Source: Flavobacterium sp. H122
Lineage (GTDB): Bacteria; Bacteroidota; Bacteroidia; Flavobacteriales; Flavobacteriaceae
Assembly: GCF_004959765.1 (NCBI RefSeq)
Contig: NZ_SJZD01000001.1
Span: 372,001-436,000 of the forward strand
Reading direction: 5' to 3'
Length of the DNA stretch: 64,000 bases
The position numbers were made by a program, and so were the translations under genes. Shown here piece by piece: positions 23,796 through 32,788 of the stretch (position 1 is the stretch's first letter; the number at the start of each line of letters is the position of its first letter). The notes under the pieces were generated by a model. The model was not told where the DNA came from, made no database searches, and was given only the letters and a program-made list of their open reading frames with translations.

Positions 23796-25496
23796 ATGTC
23801 ATTAACCGATTTTTTAATTGCCTTCAGTATCATCATGATGATGCTAAGCTTTATATCTGAACGAGCTTCTAATTTTATTAAATTATATTTTCAGAGCAAG
23901 AAAATTTACATTCCATTTATTTATATCGACAAAAACCAAAAATTAAAGTGGTTTCTTTCAGCTGAACTTCAAATCTTGGCATACAAACAGCCTACTGAAG
24001 GCGGAGAAAAAGAAAGAGAATATCGAGTAATGATTATTAATATCATCATTGGTATCATTATTGCAGCATTAACAAATGCCAACTTTTTTGAGATTATAAA
24101 AAAAATAACTTCTAGCACAACTAACAAGGATGTAGTAATAATAGAAGGCTGGCTAATGGATGACATTGACAAAGCTAAAATAATCGGATTTTTTTATTTA
24201 TTAACTTTCTTGTGGTCGTTGAGTTTAATGTTTTTCAACAAATTACAAGAAAATAATACGGTTGTTAATCAATATTATGTAAGGACACCATTTTTACTTT
24301 GGTTTCTATTCACTATCCTTTTTTTAATATTAAGTGGAGGAGAAAAAGATACTGAATATCTGAAAATAATAAACCACACTATTGGCTATGTTTTTGTAGG
24401 TGTTTTTTTAAGCTTGGGATCAAAGTTTTGGCATGACTTATTAGACTTACTTTTCAAATTTAAAAACACACAACAGGCTCTTTCTGAAAATAAAACCTTT
24501 ACCGATTATGATACTGCAGATAAGGTGATGGCTCGCGCAGAAACGTCTCAGTATAGCATCGTAGAAGGATTATATGGAAAATATGAAAAAGAAATAAAAA
24601 CTATTAAAGGAGTTGTTTCTCATGGAATACATACATTATTAGACGAAAGGTCAAAACTATACATTAAGATAATTGAAGTAGAATTTACGACCCCCGAAGC
24701 ACAAGATGAATTAGACCAAATTAAATTCAGTGGTTCCATAACCATAAATTACAATGTTTTTTACTTAAAAGATTACCTTCAATACAAGCGTACTTCAAGA
24801 CTGATCGCTGTATCATCTATTGATTCATCTCCAATCTGCTATGCTCATAATGCAAACATTTATAATACCAATCAATCTCGAGGCTCATTCTCAGTTTACA
24901 AGGATGGAAACGAATATTTTGCAATAAGCAATCTACATGTTTTTGCAGATGATGAAGAATTCAAGAATTTTGAAGACAATCCCAATCATAAGCTCAGTCT
25001 CAAAATGGTACGGTTTGTTGTAGGAGATAATAATACACATACTGGGGAAATTATAGATTACAAATTTGGACAATATGATAGTTACGGATTTGATCTCTGT
25101 ATATGTAAAATTGAAAAAGCACTATATGACTTATTTAAAAAACAAATTGATATTGATAAACTCATCGATATTGATGAGTACAGCATGAGTATGTATGGTG
25201 CTTTTTCTAAAAAAATAAATTTTCACGCATTCAGAAGTCCAACTACTTGTTATGTAGAATATGAGGGATTCACAAATACAAAGGAATTGTATTTATTTAA
25301 AATTGCTTCATCATCACCGGGAATCCAAAATATAAGTAAAGGAGACAGTGGCTCAACAGTATATTATAAAATTAAGGATAAAAACACGGTACTGCTTGCA
25401 AGAGGAATCATAGTCGCAAAAAGTGATGACTATGCTTATATTTTCAGGGAGGAACCATTAACTAACACTAATAAACTAGAATTATGGAAAAATTAA
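23796..25496 (+). CDS. Polytopic membrane protein with C-terminal trypsin-like protease domain
   Basis: A 566-residue protein. The N-terminal half has about five hydrophobic segments (near residues 5-22, 78-98, 132-150, 165-185 and 192-212). Residues ~345-560 show the layout of a chymotrypsin-fold peptidase: H381 in FAISNLHVF, D433 in YGFDLCICKIE, and S518 in KGDSGSTVYY, which is the GDSGG motif with the last glycine replaced by serine. The middle (230-340) is a soluble linker with EFTTPEAQDELDQIKFSGSITIN. I do not know this membrane-protease combination from a named family. It overlaps the next gene by 13 bases. The side of the membrane on which the protease lies cannot be decided here. Confidence 0.7.
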   Translation: MSLTDFLIAFSIIMMMLSFISERASNFIKLYFQSKKIYIPFIYIDKNQKLKWFLSAELQILAYKQPTEGGEKEREYRVMIINIIIGIIIAALTNANFFEIIKKITSSTTNKDVVIIEGWLMDDIDKAKIIGFFYLLTFLWSLSLMFFNKLQENNTVVNQYYVRTPFLLWFLFTILFLILSGGEKDTEYLKIINHTIGYVFVGVFLSLGSKFWHDLLDLLFKFKNTQQALSENKTFTDYDTADKVMARAETSQYSIVEGLYGKYEKEIKTIKGVVSHGIHTLLDERSKLYIKIIEVEFTTPEAQDELDQIKFSGSITINYNVFYLKDYLQYKRTSRLIAVSSIDSSPICYAHNANIYNTNQSRGSFSVYKDGNEYFAISNLHVFADDEEFKNFEDNPNHKLSLKMVRFVVGDNNTHTGEIIDYKFGQYDSYGFDLCICKIEKALYDLFKKQIDIDKLIDIDEYSMSMYGAFSKKINFHAFRSPTTCYVEYEGFTNTKELYLFKIASSSPGIQNISKGDSGSTVYYKIKDKNTVLLARGIIVAKSDDYAYIFREEPLTNTNKLELWKN

Positions 25497-27037
25497 TTAT
25501 TACACTGCTCCTTTTTACAGCATGGAATACTGCAAATTCACAAATCAAGGTAGAAGTAAAAGCCGGACAATTAGATATCAATAGTGATGTCGCCGACAAA
25601 AAGGAAATACACTTGATTTTCACTAATGATCCAACCCAGAATGTCAAAATAACTGAAGCTTCTTTCAATATTGCAACAGACGGAAAGATAATTTTATTTA
25701 AAGATATTATTAACTATAAAAAGGTAGCGTCTGAAGACAAAATAATTTTTTGGAAAAAAAATGAGTTAGAAGAAAATGCACAGCCTTTGTTTTTTTGTAA
25801 AACCGAAAAAATATTTGTTAAGGAATTAAAAAAATGTATTGAAAAACCAACTATAAAGAAAACTGAATATGATTTTGTATCACAAAATCCATTTCCTATT
25901 TTTCAGGATACTAACAACGATGAATTACCCAATAACAAATCAAATAGGTATTTAATAGTAGATGCCTCCTCAAAAACCATAAAAAAAATCAACAACAGTC
26001 TTTTTAAGGCAAAAAATGTTGATACAATAGTAAAAAAGAATACTTTCAAGGACAATTTTAAAAAAGCAAGTGCACTGCCTGTCAACAGCAGTTTAACAAT
26101 TTTTGTACGGAACTATAATTTCCATGATTTGGAAAAAGTAACGGTTGATATATCAGGTTCCGACTACTCATACAATCTCAGCATAAATGACATACTGAAA
26201 GACATTGGAAAAAAAGTAACAGAAGATGCCTTCAAAATTGAAGCTACAAGTGAAGATTCTGTGAAAAGAACAAAATTAACAAATAATCTATCGGAGGTCT
26301 TAGATGCATTAGAAAAATACAAATCATTAAATATTAACGACTTATACATAATCGAACAATACAAAAAAAATATCTATGAATTCTATCAAAACCACTTCAA
26401 GGATTTCAAAAAAGAGGACATTGAAATACTGGGCAAAATCATAAACTGGTATCCAGAGTATTTATCCATTACACCTTTTTCAATAACAGTTCCTGAAAAT
26501 GACGAAATAACTGTTAAAGTAAAACTTAAAAACAGTAATGATTCAAATATTAGTGAGATGAAGGTAGGTGTGTTTAAAACCTCTGGTGGCATAGGTTTTA
26601 ATTTAGGTGGCATGTTATATATGACCAACCTCAAAAATAATGCTATTTACACACAACCTTCTGAAACATCAGGAAATGTAAGAACTTTTATGGACTCTGA
26701 AAACCAAAATTCTGTTGGAGTTGGTATAAACGGAGAAATCTATTTACGAACTGGATATTTAATTCGTCCAACATTAAACATGGGTTTCTTTGTTCCTTTT
26801 GATGAAGATCTTACTCCGATTGGCGCAATAGGTCCAGGTATCAGCATAGCATCTAAAAAAGTAAAATTTAGTTTTTCTTGGGGATTGGCTATTGGAAAAG
26901 TTAATACAATAAAAGATGAATATCGTGGGAAAGAGTTTGATCCAACGGGCATATCCAATGAACAATTGGGTGAAAAAGTATGGCAATACAAAAACTACTT
27001 TGGTTTTGGATTAACATATAATCTAACGACAAATTAA
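25484..27037 (+). CDS. Secreted protein, probable outer-membrane beta-barrel C-terminus
   Basis: A 517-residue protein that I do not recognise. A signal peptide (MEKLIITLLLFTAWNTANS) is followed by beta-rich segments; residues ~230-330 are more helical and charged (EALEKYKSLNINDLYIIEQYKKNIYEF). From residue ~355 the chain has alternating glycine/aromatic strands (GGIGFNLGGMLYMTNL, GVGINGEIYLRTGYLIRPTLNMGFFVPF, KVKFSFSWGLAIGK, YFGFGLTYNLTTN) like an outer-membrane barrel of eight or so strands. The start codon lies inside the trypsin-like gene (overlap 13 bases), so translation is coupled. A periplasmic domain facing the protease is a reasonable guess. Confidence 0.65.
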   Translation: MEKLIITLLLFTAWNTANSQIKVEVKAGQLDINSDVADKKEIHLIFTNDPTQNVKITEASFNIATDGKIILFKDIINYKKVASEDKIIFWKKNELEENAQPLFFCKTEKIFVKELKKCIEKPTIKKTEYDFVSQNPFPIFQDTNNDELPNNKSNRYLIVDASSKTIKKINNSLFKAKNVDTIVKKNTFKDNFKKASALPVNSSLTIFVRNYNFHDLEKVTVDISGSDYSYNLSINDILKDIGKKVTEDAFKIEATSEDSVKRTKLTNNLSEVLDALEKYKSLNINDLYIIEQYKKNIYEFYQNHFKDFKKEDIEILGKIINWYPEYLSITPFSITVPENDEITVKVKLKNSNDSNISEMKVGVFKTSGGIGFNLGGMLYMTNLKNNAIYTQPSETSGNVRTFMDSENQNSVGVGINGEIYLRTGYLIRPTLNMGFFVPFDEDLTPIGAIGPGISIASKKVKFSFSWGLAIGKVNTIKDEYRGKEFDPTGISNEQLGEKVWQYKNYFGFGLTYNLTTN

Positions 27038-27063
27038 TTCATTTCACCATAAAATACTATCCA

Positions 27064-27798
27064 ATGAAAAAAACAAATCAACAATCAGCATCCATAACCG
27101 ATGCATTAAATGTAGACTTCAAAGAAGATGACACACTATGGCTTACTAACAGTATAACTCTTCGTAAACTAATTGGTATATTAGGAATGGCATTGCCTTT
27201 ACTCCTATTTTTATTTTTGTATATTGACAACGGCATGAGTAATCCTCTGCCGTCCATCAGTCATTATTACTATACCCGAGTTAGCAGCATTTTTGTAAGT
27301 ATAATGAGTATTTTAGGCATATTTCTAATAGTCTATAAAGGAAAAGAACCTATTGATTTCTTTATCTCATCTGTGGCTGGTTTTTTTGCCATATCTGTAG
27401 TATGTTTTCCAACCAGCAATCTTTCAGGTTGTTGTGATCCACTAAAACCATTTTCGGTGATGCATTTAAATGTAAGTCCATTTAGGGAAAATTTCCATTA
27501 TATTTCAGCAGCTATTTTTTTGAGTTGTTTAACCTATATGTCTCTATTTTTATTTACTAAATCAGATAAATCACCTTCAAATAGAGGAACAAAAAAAACT
27601 ATCCGAAATAGGATTTATAGAGTCTGTGGAATATTAATGTTTGTGGCAATACTAACAATCTTTGCCGGTTTTCTTAAAATCATCCCGGAGGATTATTATG
27701 ATGAACACAACATTACTTTTTGGATGGAAACTCTAGCTGTGGAAAGTTTTGGTTTTTCATGGCTGATAAAAGGAGAAACATTGTTTAGAGATATGTAA
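27064..27798 (+). CDS. Six-TM integral membrane protein (DUF998-like)
   Basis: A 244-residue membrane protein with about six helices. The segment PLPSISHYYYTRVSSIFVSIMSILGIFLIVYKGKEPIDFFISSVAGFFAISVVCFPT matches a widespread but unnamed family in which a PSIS.YYYT motif, an F.G..... helix and a FPT motif recur; it recalls DUF998-type proteins. Two cysteines (GCCDP) follow the FPT motif. It is the fourth gene of the run, 26 bases behind the barrel-like gene. Function unknown. Confidence 0.65.
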   Translation: MKKTNQQSASITDALNVDFKEDDTLWLTNSITLRKLIGILGMALPLLLFLFLYIDNGMSNPLPSISHYYYTRVSSIFVSIMSILGIFLIVYKGKEPIDFFISSVAGFFAISVVCFPTSNLSGCCDPLKPFSVMHLNVSPFRENFHYISAAIFLSCLTYMSLFLFTKSDKSPSNRGTKKTIRNRIYRVCGILMFVAILTIFAGFLKIIPEDYYDEHNITFWMETLAVESFGFSWLIKGETLFRDM

Positions 27799-28284
27799 TT
27801 AACATAGTTTCTTAATTAAAAAAGGTTAACCCATTTTACAAATATAAATATTGAAGAATTATGTAAAAGTTTTTCTAGTTGACAATATGAATTTCATTAT
27901 TATTTAATCTCTTTCAACTCTTTTCTGAAAATCCATTTCATAAAAAGTTTCCACTCTTCAATCATATAACTCAAGTAGAAAAAGGATTAAAAATAGAATT
28001 TTAACTGAAAAACCATAAAACTCTATTTCAAACTAACAATAATTTTAATACAGGAATTATCTGACAAATGACCATATAAAAATTGAACGTTTTAATTGGC
28101 AAATTATAGGGTATCTTTTTTTAAAGTTGTTATGCGTCATGTTTTGGCGACATTGAAAACTTGTTAGGTTAGTGCAAAGACATTTCAAAAAGTAAAAAAT
28201 AAAATGGAGTAATCCGAAAATCCGACAAAGAGTAGGAAAACTAAACAGTGCGGAGTCAGCACTATAATCACTGACAAAAATAAA
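27799..28284. other. Spacer with cassette-like end and shared motif
   Basis: 486 bases without a gene. GTTATGCG (28129-28136) matches the end of the attC-like element at 2748-2755. The stretch 28214-28236 matches 7608-7630 at 20 of 23 bases, and a small hairpin AGTGC-GGAGTCA-GCACT (28247-28263) follows just before the next gene. The left part is A+T-rich and featureless. Confidence 0.45.
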
Positions 28285-29394
28285 ATGCAAAATCCCAATA
28301 CTGTCGTTTCGAAAATAATTAGGTTTAAATCCGCAACTGAAGGCAATGTTTCCGAACTCTTGAAAGGAGGGCGCCAACTTTCTATTGAATTGGAGGGCGG
28401 TCGACATGTCTTATTAGATCCTTCCAATCCCCGTTCAGCCGGATTCGCACAGATTCTTGAAGGAGTTTTCAAACTACGAATTCCTGTCTACATGGAAATT
28501 GATTCTAAAAGCGAAGCGGTCACGCTTATCCTTATTCCATATGTAGCTCGGGTATTTGAGATGCAACAGATTGATTCACGATTCATGAGCGTTGAAATAT
28601 CTTCTTCACATGCTCGGCATTTGTTGGCTATCGATAATCCTGATTTTCTTGAAATGGAAAAATTACTTCGCGTTTCAATTCGCGATGGGATACCAGTCAC
28701 CATAACAGAAAATGATGCACATGAAATTATTAATGTTCACCTCTATACCCCAGAACCGGGAGAACCACCACTCCCTTTTTTTAAGCCAAAGTTACTTCCG
28801 AAGTTAAAGTGGCGTTTATGCTGGCTCAAAATAATATGGTGCTGGTTTTGGCCATGGTGTAGGTGCTTGTCATTTGTCAAAGCACAACAAGTCTTCGATG
28901 CGATGAACGCAACAACTTGCAACCCTTTGACAGTTCCTCCACCGTGCATTCCATTTCTTTATCCTGATGATGGTTGCTGGGGGCGTGCTCATGAAATGTG
29001 TCGCTTGATGATCAACATGGGACTCAAACCAAAAAAAGTGTGGATTCAGGGAAGCTTACACGTCAGCACAAAAAATAACCCGAACTGCAATGTCTATTGG
29101 GGATGGCATGTTGCGCCCACGTTATGCGTGCGAGGACCCGGTTTCTTCCAAGTAAGAGATATGGTCATTGATCCGTCGCTTTTCACCACGCCAGTCTCCA
29201 AGCTTACTTGGAAGAGCATACAAGGAGACCCAGGTGCAACATTAACAGACAGCGCTGCTTCTATTTTTTATCTCTGGGGTAGCTTAACAGACCCTAATTA
29301 TGTTCAAACAAATCAGGTTCTTGCCACTTATCGCCTGCAATTACAAAACAGATCACTGAATGTAGGGGTACCACCATACGCAAATTGTCAGTGA
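28285..29394 (+). CDS. Protein-glutaminase-like deamidase
   Basis: A 369-residue protein whose C-terminal part resembles protein glutaminase of Chryseobacterium proteolyticum, which converts protein-bound glutamine to glutamate. The catalytic triad is visible: C231 in YPDDGCWGRAHEM, H275 in WGWHVAPTL and D296 in MVIDPSLF, with spacing close to the known enzyme (44 and 21 residues here). Residues 1-155 form a separate beta-rich domain that could be an inhibitory or targeting part. A Trp/Cys-rich link (near 176-194) has WRLCW and WCWFWPWCRCL. No signal peptide or T9SS domain is seen, unlike the secreted relatives. The gene looks richer in G+C than its neighbours by eye, a hint of transfer. Confidence 0.75.
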   Translation: MQNPNTVVSKIIRFKSATEGNVSELLKGGRQLSIELEGGRHVLLDPSNPRSAGFAQILEGVFKLRIPVYMEIDSKSEAVTLILIPYVARVFEMQQIDSRFMSVEISSSHARHLLAIDNPDFLEMEKLLRVSIRDGIPVTITENDAHEIINVHLYTPEPGEPPLPFFKPKLLPKLKWRLCWLKIIWCWFWPWCRCLSFVKAQQVFDAMNATTCNPLTVPPPCIPFLYPDDGCWGRAHEMCRLMINMGLKPKKVWIQGSLHVSTKNNPNCNVYWGWHVAPTLCVRGPGFFQVRDMVIDPSLFTTPVSKLTWKSIQGDPGATLTDSAASIFYLWGSLTDPNYVQTNQVLATYRLQLQNRSLNVGVPPYANCQ

Positions 29395-29548
29395 TGTCCA
29401 CAATCATTTTAAAAACAATAAAGGGAGTAAGCAGAAAACTGGAAAAAGAATAACATGAAGCAATAATATGAACTTAGCGAAAGTGGCGAGTGGTTAATTG
29501 AACATTTATACATCGTATCAAGTGCAGTGATGGCAAAAAGTTTTATAC

Positions 29549-29589
29549 TTCATAATCATCACCTTCGCCAAGCCACGAATCGTTATGAA
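29549..29589 (+). repeat. Short attC-like hairpin before the metallopeptidase-like gene
   Basis: TTCATAA (29549-29555) and TTATGAA (29583-29589) form the ends of a 41-base hairpin. Its right half, ACCTTCGCCAAG (29561-29572) through CGTTATG (29581-29587), closely follows ACCTCGCCAAG through CGTTATG in the element at 2728-2753, with small indels. Confidence 0.45.
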
Positions 29590-29637
29590 TAACAAAGTTG
29601 AGAATAATTTTAAATAAAACCACTTAATTTTCACAAT

Positions 29638-32577
29638 ATGAAAACCACATTTGATCAGAAAATCAAGGGTATGGTAACTCTTGACAATAAAGATGTCGCA
29701 AGACAAATTCTACACCTTCAGCAACCTTACGATTGTGAAGCTGAGGTTCCCCGCCAGGCAGCGATTGATTATGCTATCCAAATGGCGGACAGATTCAAAA
29801 TCACTCCAAATCAATTGAAATCGGCTAATAAAAAAGTGGATTATTTCAATCCAAAAACCCAGGAAATGGAATTCAGGCAATCAGTTGAAAGACACTTTTT
29901 TGATTCAGTGACTGTCGAATTTACACAAACGTTGAATAATGTCCCAATTTGGCGAAAAGGACTTGGAATTACAATGCAAAAAAATCCAATTGCAGTGATG
30001 CATGCCGCAAACAATACTGTCAAAGAATTCAAAGCTAAATTACCCACAGAGAATAAAATTCGGTATTTCCAAGAGATTTTCGCAACACTTCAAAGCCGAC
30101 CTTATATCAAACTTCTTACAAAAGAGGGGCAAATTGATGATGAGAAAACTGGCCCTTTAGTGAGATCTTTTATACTGCATTCAGATTTCAATAAAACAAG
30201 TGCTAATCTTAAATCACAACATCCAGCCAGATTACACCAGGGACGATTTTTTTATTATAAGTTTGATGCTGATAATAGACAACCGAAAGGTGAAGCTCAA
30301 ATAAGTAAACGCGACAAATTCAGCTTTAATACTGAAATACACGACCATCCTCAACTGGATCTTCAACCAGTTGATATATCCATTAAGGATGGACAATATT
30401 ACCTTGTTGCAGAAATTACATTTGCTTGGAAAGTGGCTGGAAAAGAAATGTCGAATTGGTTAGCCTTAGTTGAATTAGAAACTTCCAGTATCCTGTATGC
30501 AGAATCTTTAGCGGCTGGTGTTAATGGATTGGTCTTCAACCAAGATCCTCTGACTAAAACTGGAGTGCTTACCAATACTGCAAATAATTCCAATACAGTA
30601 CTCAATGCTTTGCGGGACGACGTTACATTGCCAGCTCTTGATGCACCAGATAATGCGGGTAAACAACATCTAAGTGGAACTTATGTTCATATAGTGGATG
30701 TCGATGGCCGCACTGTTTCTCCACCAACAACCAGTGGTGGTGATTTCGATTTCAATGTTCGCACTAATGATTTTGCAGCGGTCAGTGCCTACTTCCATGC
30801 AAGCAATTTCTTTTCAACTGTGGAAAGTCTTGGATTTAATCTAGCTACCTTTTTTCCTGGAACTACTTTTCCTGTTGACATTGATCATTCTGATCAGTCG
30901 GACGTAAATGCGCATTGCGTTGGCAATGGATCATTTGGAATTGACCATAGTGGTTATGGTTATGGTGATGATACAAACACAACTGATCCTTCAATCGGAC
31001 GTGCGGTAGACAAATATGTTCACTGGCACGAAATCGGGGGACATGGTGTATTGTATGGATTTGTAAATACAGCAAACTTTGGATTTTCTCACAGTGCCGG
31101 AGATGGTTTGGCGGGTATTCAGAATGATCCAACCTCTGAGTTACGTGCCACTGGCTCTATCGAACGCTTTCGATATGCACCATTTCGCTATAATCCATTG
31201 GACAGATGGCTAAATAGAGATGTTACTTCAGGCTGGGGTTGGGGTGGCAGCTTAGATTTAGGAGGTTACAATAGTGAACAAATACTGGGAACTACCCATT
31301 TCAGATTGTATCGTTCTATAGGCGGAGATTCAGCGTATTTAAACAAAAGACAGTTTGCATCACGTATGGCAACATATCTTATTCTTCGCGCCATCAGTAC
31401 GCTTACTCCAGGTACAAATCCAAACAACCCCTTAGGTTTTTGTAATGCTTTAATGGCTGTTGATTTGCTTGACTGGACCTCAGAAGGAATTTCAGGGGGT
31501 GCGTATAACAAAGTAATTCGCTGGGCATTTGAAAAGCAAGGATTGTTTCAGCCTGCAGGAGCACCAACCCCAGTTATAACTGAAGGTACTCCACCCGCTG
31601 TTGATGTATATATTGAAGATGGACGCACCGGTGAATATGATTTTCAAGAAGTATTTTGGAACAATACAAGTATCTGGAACCGCACACATCCCGATGGTGG
31701 ATTAATACATGAGGATCCTGTGAAGGGCTCTACAAATTACGCCTATGTAAAAATTAAAAATCGCGGAACCCTAACAGCAAATAATATCACGGTTAGAGGT
31801 TTCAATTGTATACCAGGTGGAGGTTTGGTATGGCCCGGTGATTTTCAGGAAATGGGACCAGTGGGAGGATTGCCAGTTGCAACATTAGGTGCTAATAGTT
31901 TAGAAGAGATTATTGTGGGGCCATTTACATGGTCGCCAAATGTTAATATATATGGTCATGATTGCATGCTTATGATAGCTTCCTGTGCAGAAGATCCAAG
32001 TAACATTGATAATTTTACCGTTGGAGATACAATTCCCGAATGGCGCCTAGTGCCGAATGATAATAATGTAGGTCAGCGTAATGTCGACATAGCACCCGCA
32101 GAATCTGGTGAGAGTTTGCTTGCTCATTTGGATGGCAGAAACTTTTTTATTGGGAATTCTTTCCCGAAAAAGGCAAATGCTGAAGTGCATATTCAACTGC
32201 CAAACTTTTTGACAAATAAGGGATGGAAAATTTCAGTAGCAGAAATGACCGGAAAATCTTTGTTATTGAAATCTGGAGAAAAGCGCATGTTATCTTTAAA
32301 AGTAACGAAAGGTACTGCATTTAATAAATCTGAACTAATGGACGCTTCCCAGAAAGATATTACTATTTCTATTTTGGTAAACGGTATACTTATGGGAGGT
32401 ATGACTTACAGACTTGATGCCAACAAACATGCTGTTACAACGATAAAAGATGATAATTGCAAGATTGCAGCAACAGAATTGCTGAACTGCTTGAATTTAG
32501 GTACTAATCGTGTTAAAAAAGTTTGTGTTAAAAAAGTATCTCTTGATATCGAAATTGATAACGATTGTAAATGCTGA
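29638..32577 (+). CDS. Large metallopeptidase-like protein (M36/thermolysin-clan relative)
   Basis: A 979-residue protein. Residues ~75-240 resemble an FTP-type propeptide (VTVEFTQTLNNVPIWRKGLGITM). The putative catalytic region is HWHEIGGHGVLYG with H464, E465 and H469, followed by FGFSHSAGDGLAG (H485, D489). The spacing is HExxxH, one residue longer than the gluzincin HExxH, so zinc binding should be checked. Residues ~650-790 look like a CARDB-type beta domain (STNYAYVKIKNRGTLTANNITVRGF); the last ~35 residues are cysteine- and lysine-rich. No signal peptide is seen and no T9SS domain ends the chain. It stands behind an attC-like hairpin and next to the glutaminase-like gene. Confidence 0.65.
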   Translation: MKTTFDQKIKGMVTLDNKDVARQILHLQQPYDCEAEVPRQAAIDYAIQMADRFKITPNQLKSANKKVDYFNPKTQEMEFRQSVERHFFDSVTVEFTQTLNNVPIWRKGLGITMQKNPIAVMHAANNTVKEFKAKLPTENKIRYFQEIFATLQSRPYIKLLTKEGQIDDEKTGPLVRSFILHSDFNKTSANLKSQHPARLHQGRFFYYKFDADNRQPKGEAQISKRDKFSFNTEIHDHPQLDLQPVDISIKDGQYYLVAEITFAWKVAGKEMSNWLALVELETSSILYAESLAAGVNGLVFNQDPLTKTGVLTNTANNSNTVLNALRDDVTLPALDAPDNAGKQHLSGTYVHIVDVDGRTVSPPTTSGGDFDFNVRTNDFAAVSAYFHASNFFSTVESLGFNLATFFPGTTFPVDIDHSDQSDVNAHCVGNGSFGIDHSGYGYGDDTNTTDPSIGRAVDKYVHWHEIGGHGVLYGFVNTANFGFSHSAGDGLAGIQNDPTSELRATGSIERFRYAPFRYNPLDRWLNRDVTSGWGWGGSLDLGGYNSEQILGTTHFRLYRSIGGDSAYLNKRQFASRMATYLILRAISTLTPGTNPNNPLGFCNALMAVDLLDWTSEGISGGAYNKVIRWAFEKQGLFQPAGAPTPVITEGTPPAVDVYIEDGRTGEYDFQEVFWNNTSIWNRTHPDGGLIHEDPVKGSTNYAYVKIKNRGTLTANNITVRGFNCIPGGGLVWPGDFQEMGPVGGLPVATLGANSLEEIIVGPFTWSPNVNIYGHDCMLMIASCAEDPSNIDNFTVGDTIPEWRLVPNDNNVGQRNVDIAPAESGESLLAHLDGRNFFIGNSFPKKANAEVHIQLPNFLTNKGWKISVAEMTGKSLLLKSGEKRMLSLKVTKGTAFNKSELMDASQKDITISILVNGILMGGMTYRLDANKHAVTTIKDDNCKIAATELLNCLNLGTNRVKKVCVKKVSLDIEIDNDCKC

Positions 32578-32592
32578 TATATAAAATTATAG

Positions 32593-32781
32593 AAATACAT
32601 TCTTGGTAATTCAGAGAGTAAATCATTAGTGTTATGCTACCGAATAGCTTACAGTGTACAGCCGGTTAATTCAACAGAATCAAAATTCATTATTGGTTGC
32701 AAAACCAGTTATGAGGGAAATTTTGATGTAGGCTGGAATTATACTTTGATTTATTTTATTCCTTTGTATAAGAAGAAGTAG
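32593..32781 (+). pseudogene. Remnant of a DUF6048 gene 3' end
   Basis: An open stretch without a start codon, framed by stops at 32590 and 32779. Its conceptual product ends YEGNFDVGWNYTLIYFIPLYKKK, which parallels the C-terminus YDGKFGVGWNYTITYFIPFYKKKK of the DUF6048 protein at 21407-22108. The similarity extends weakly some 20 residues upstream. The rest of the gene is missing. It is followed by a perfect terminator, as an intact gene would be. Confidence 0.75.
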
Positions 32782-32788
32782 TAGTAAT

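Noticed and set aside
30863..31132. Histidine-rich minus-strand frame opposite the metallopeptidase-like gene
   Set aside because: A shadow frame wholly inside a convincing 979-codon gene on the other strand.
22784..32577. Contractile injection system or type VI secretion cluster
   Set aside because: No sheath, tube, baseplate, spike or AAA ATPase genes are present in the window.
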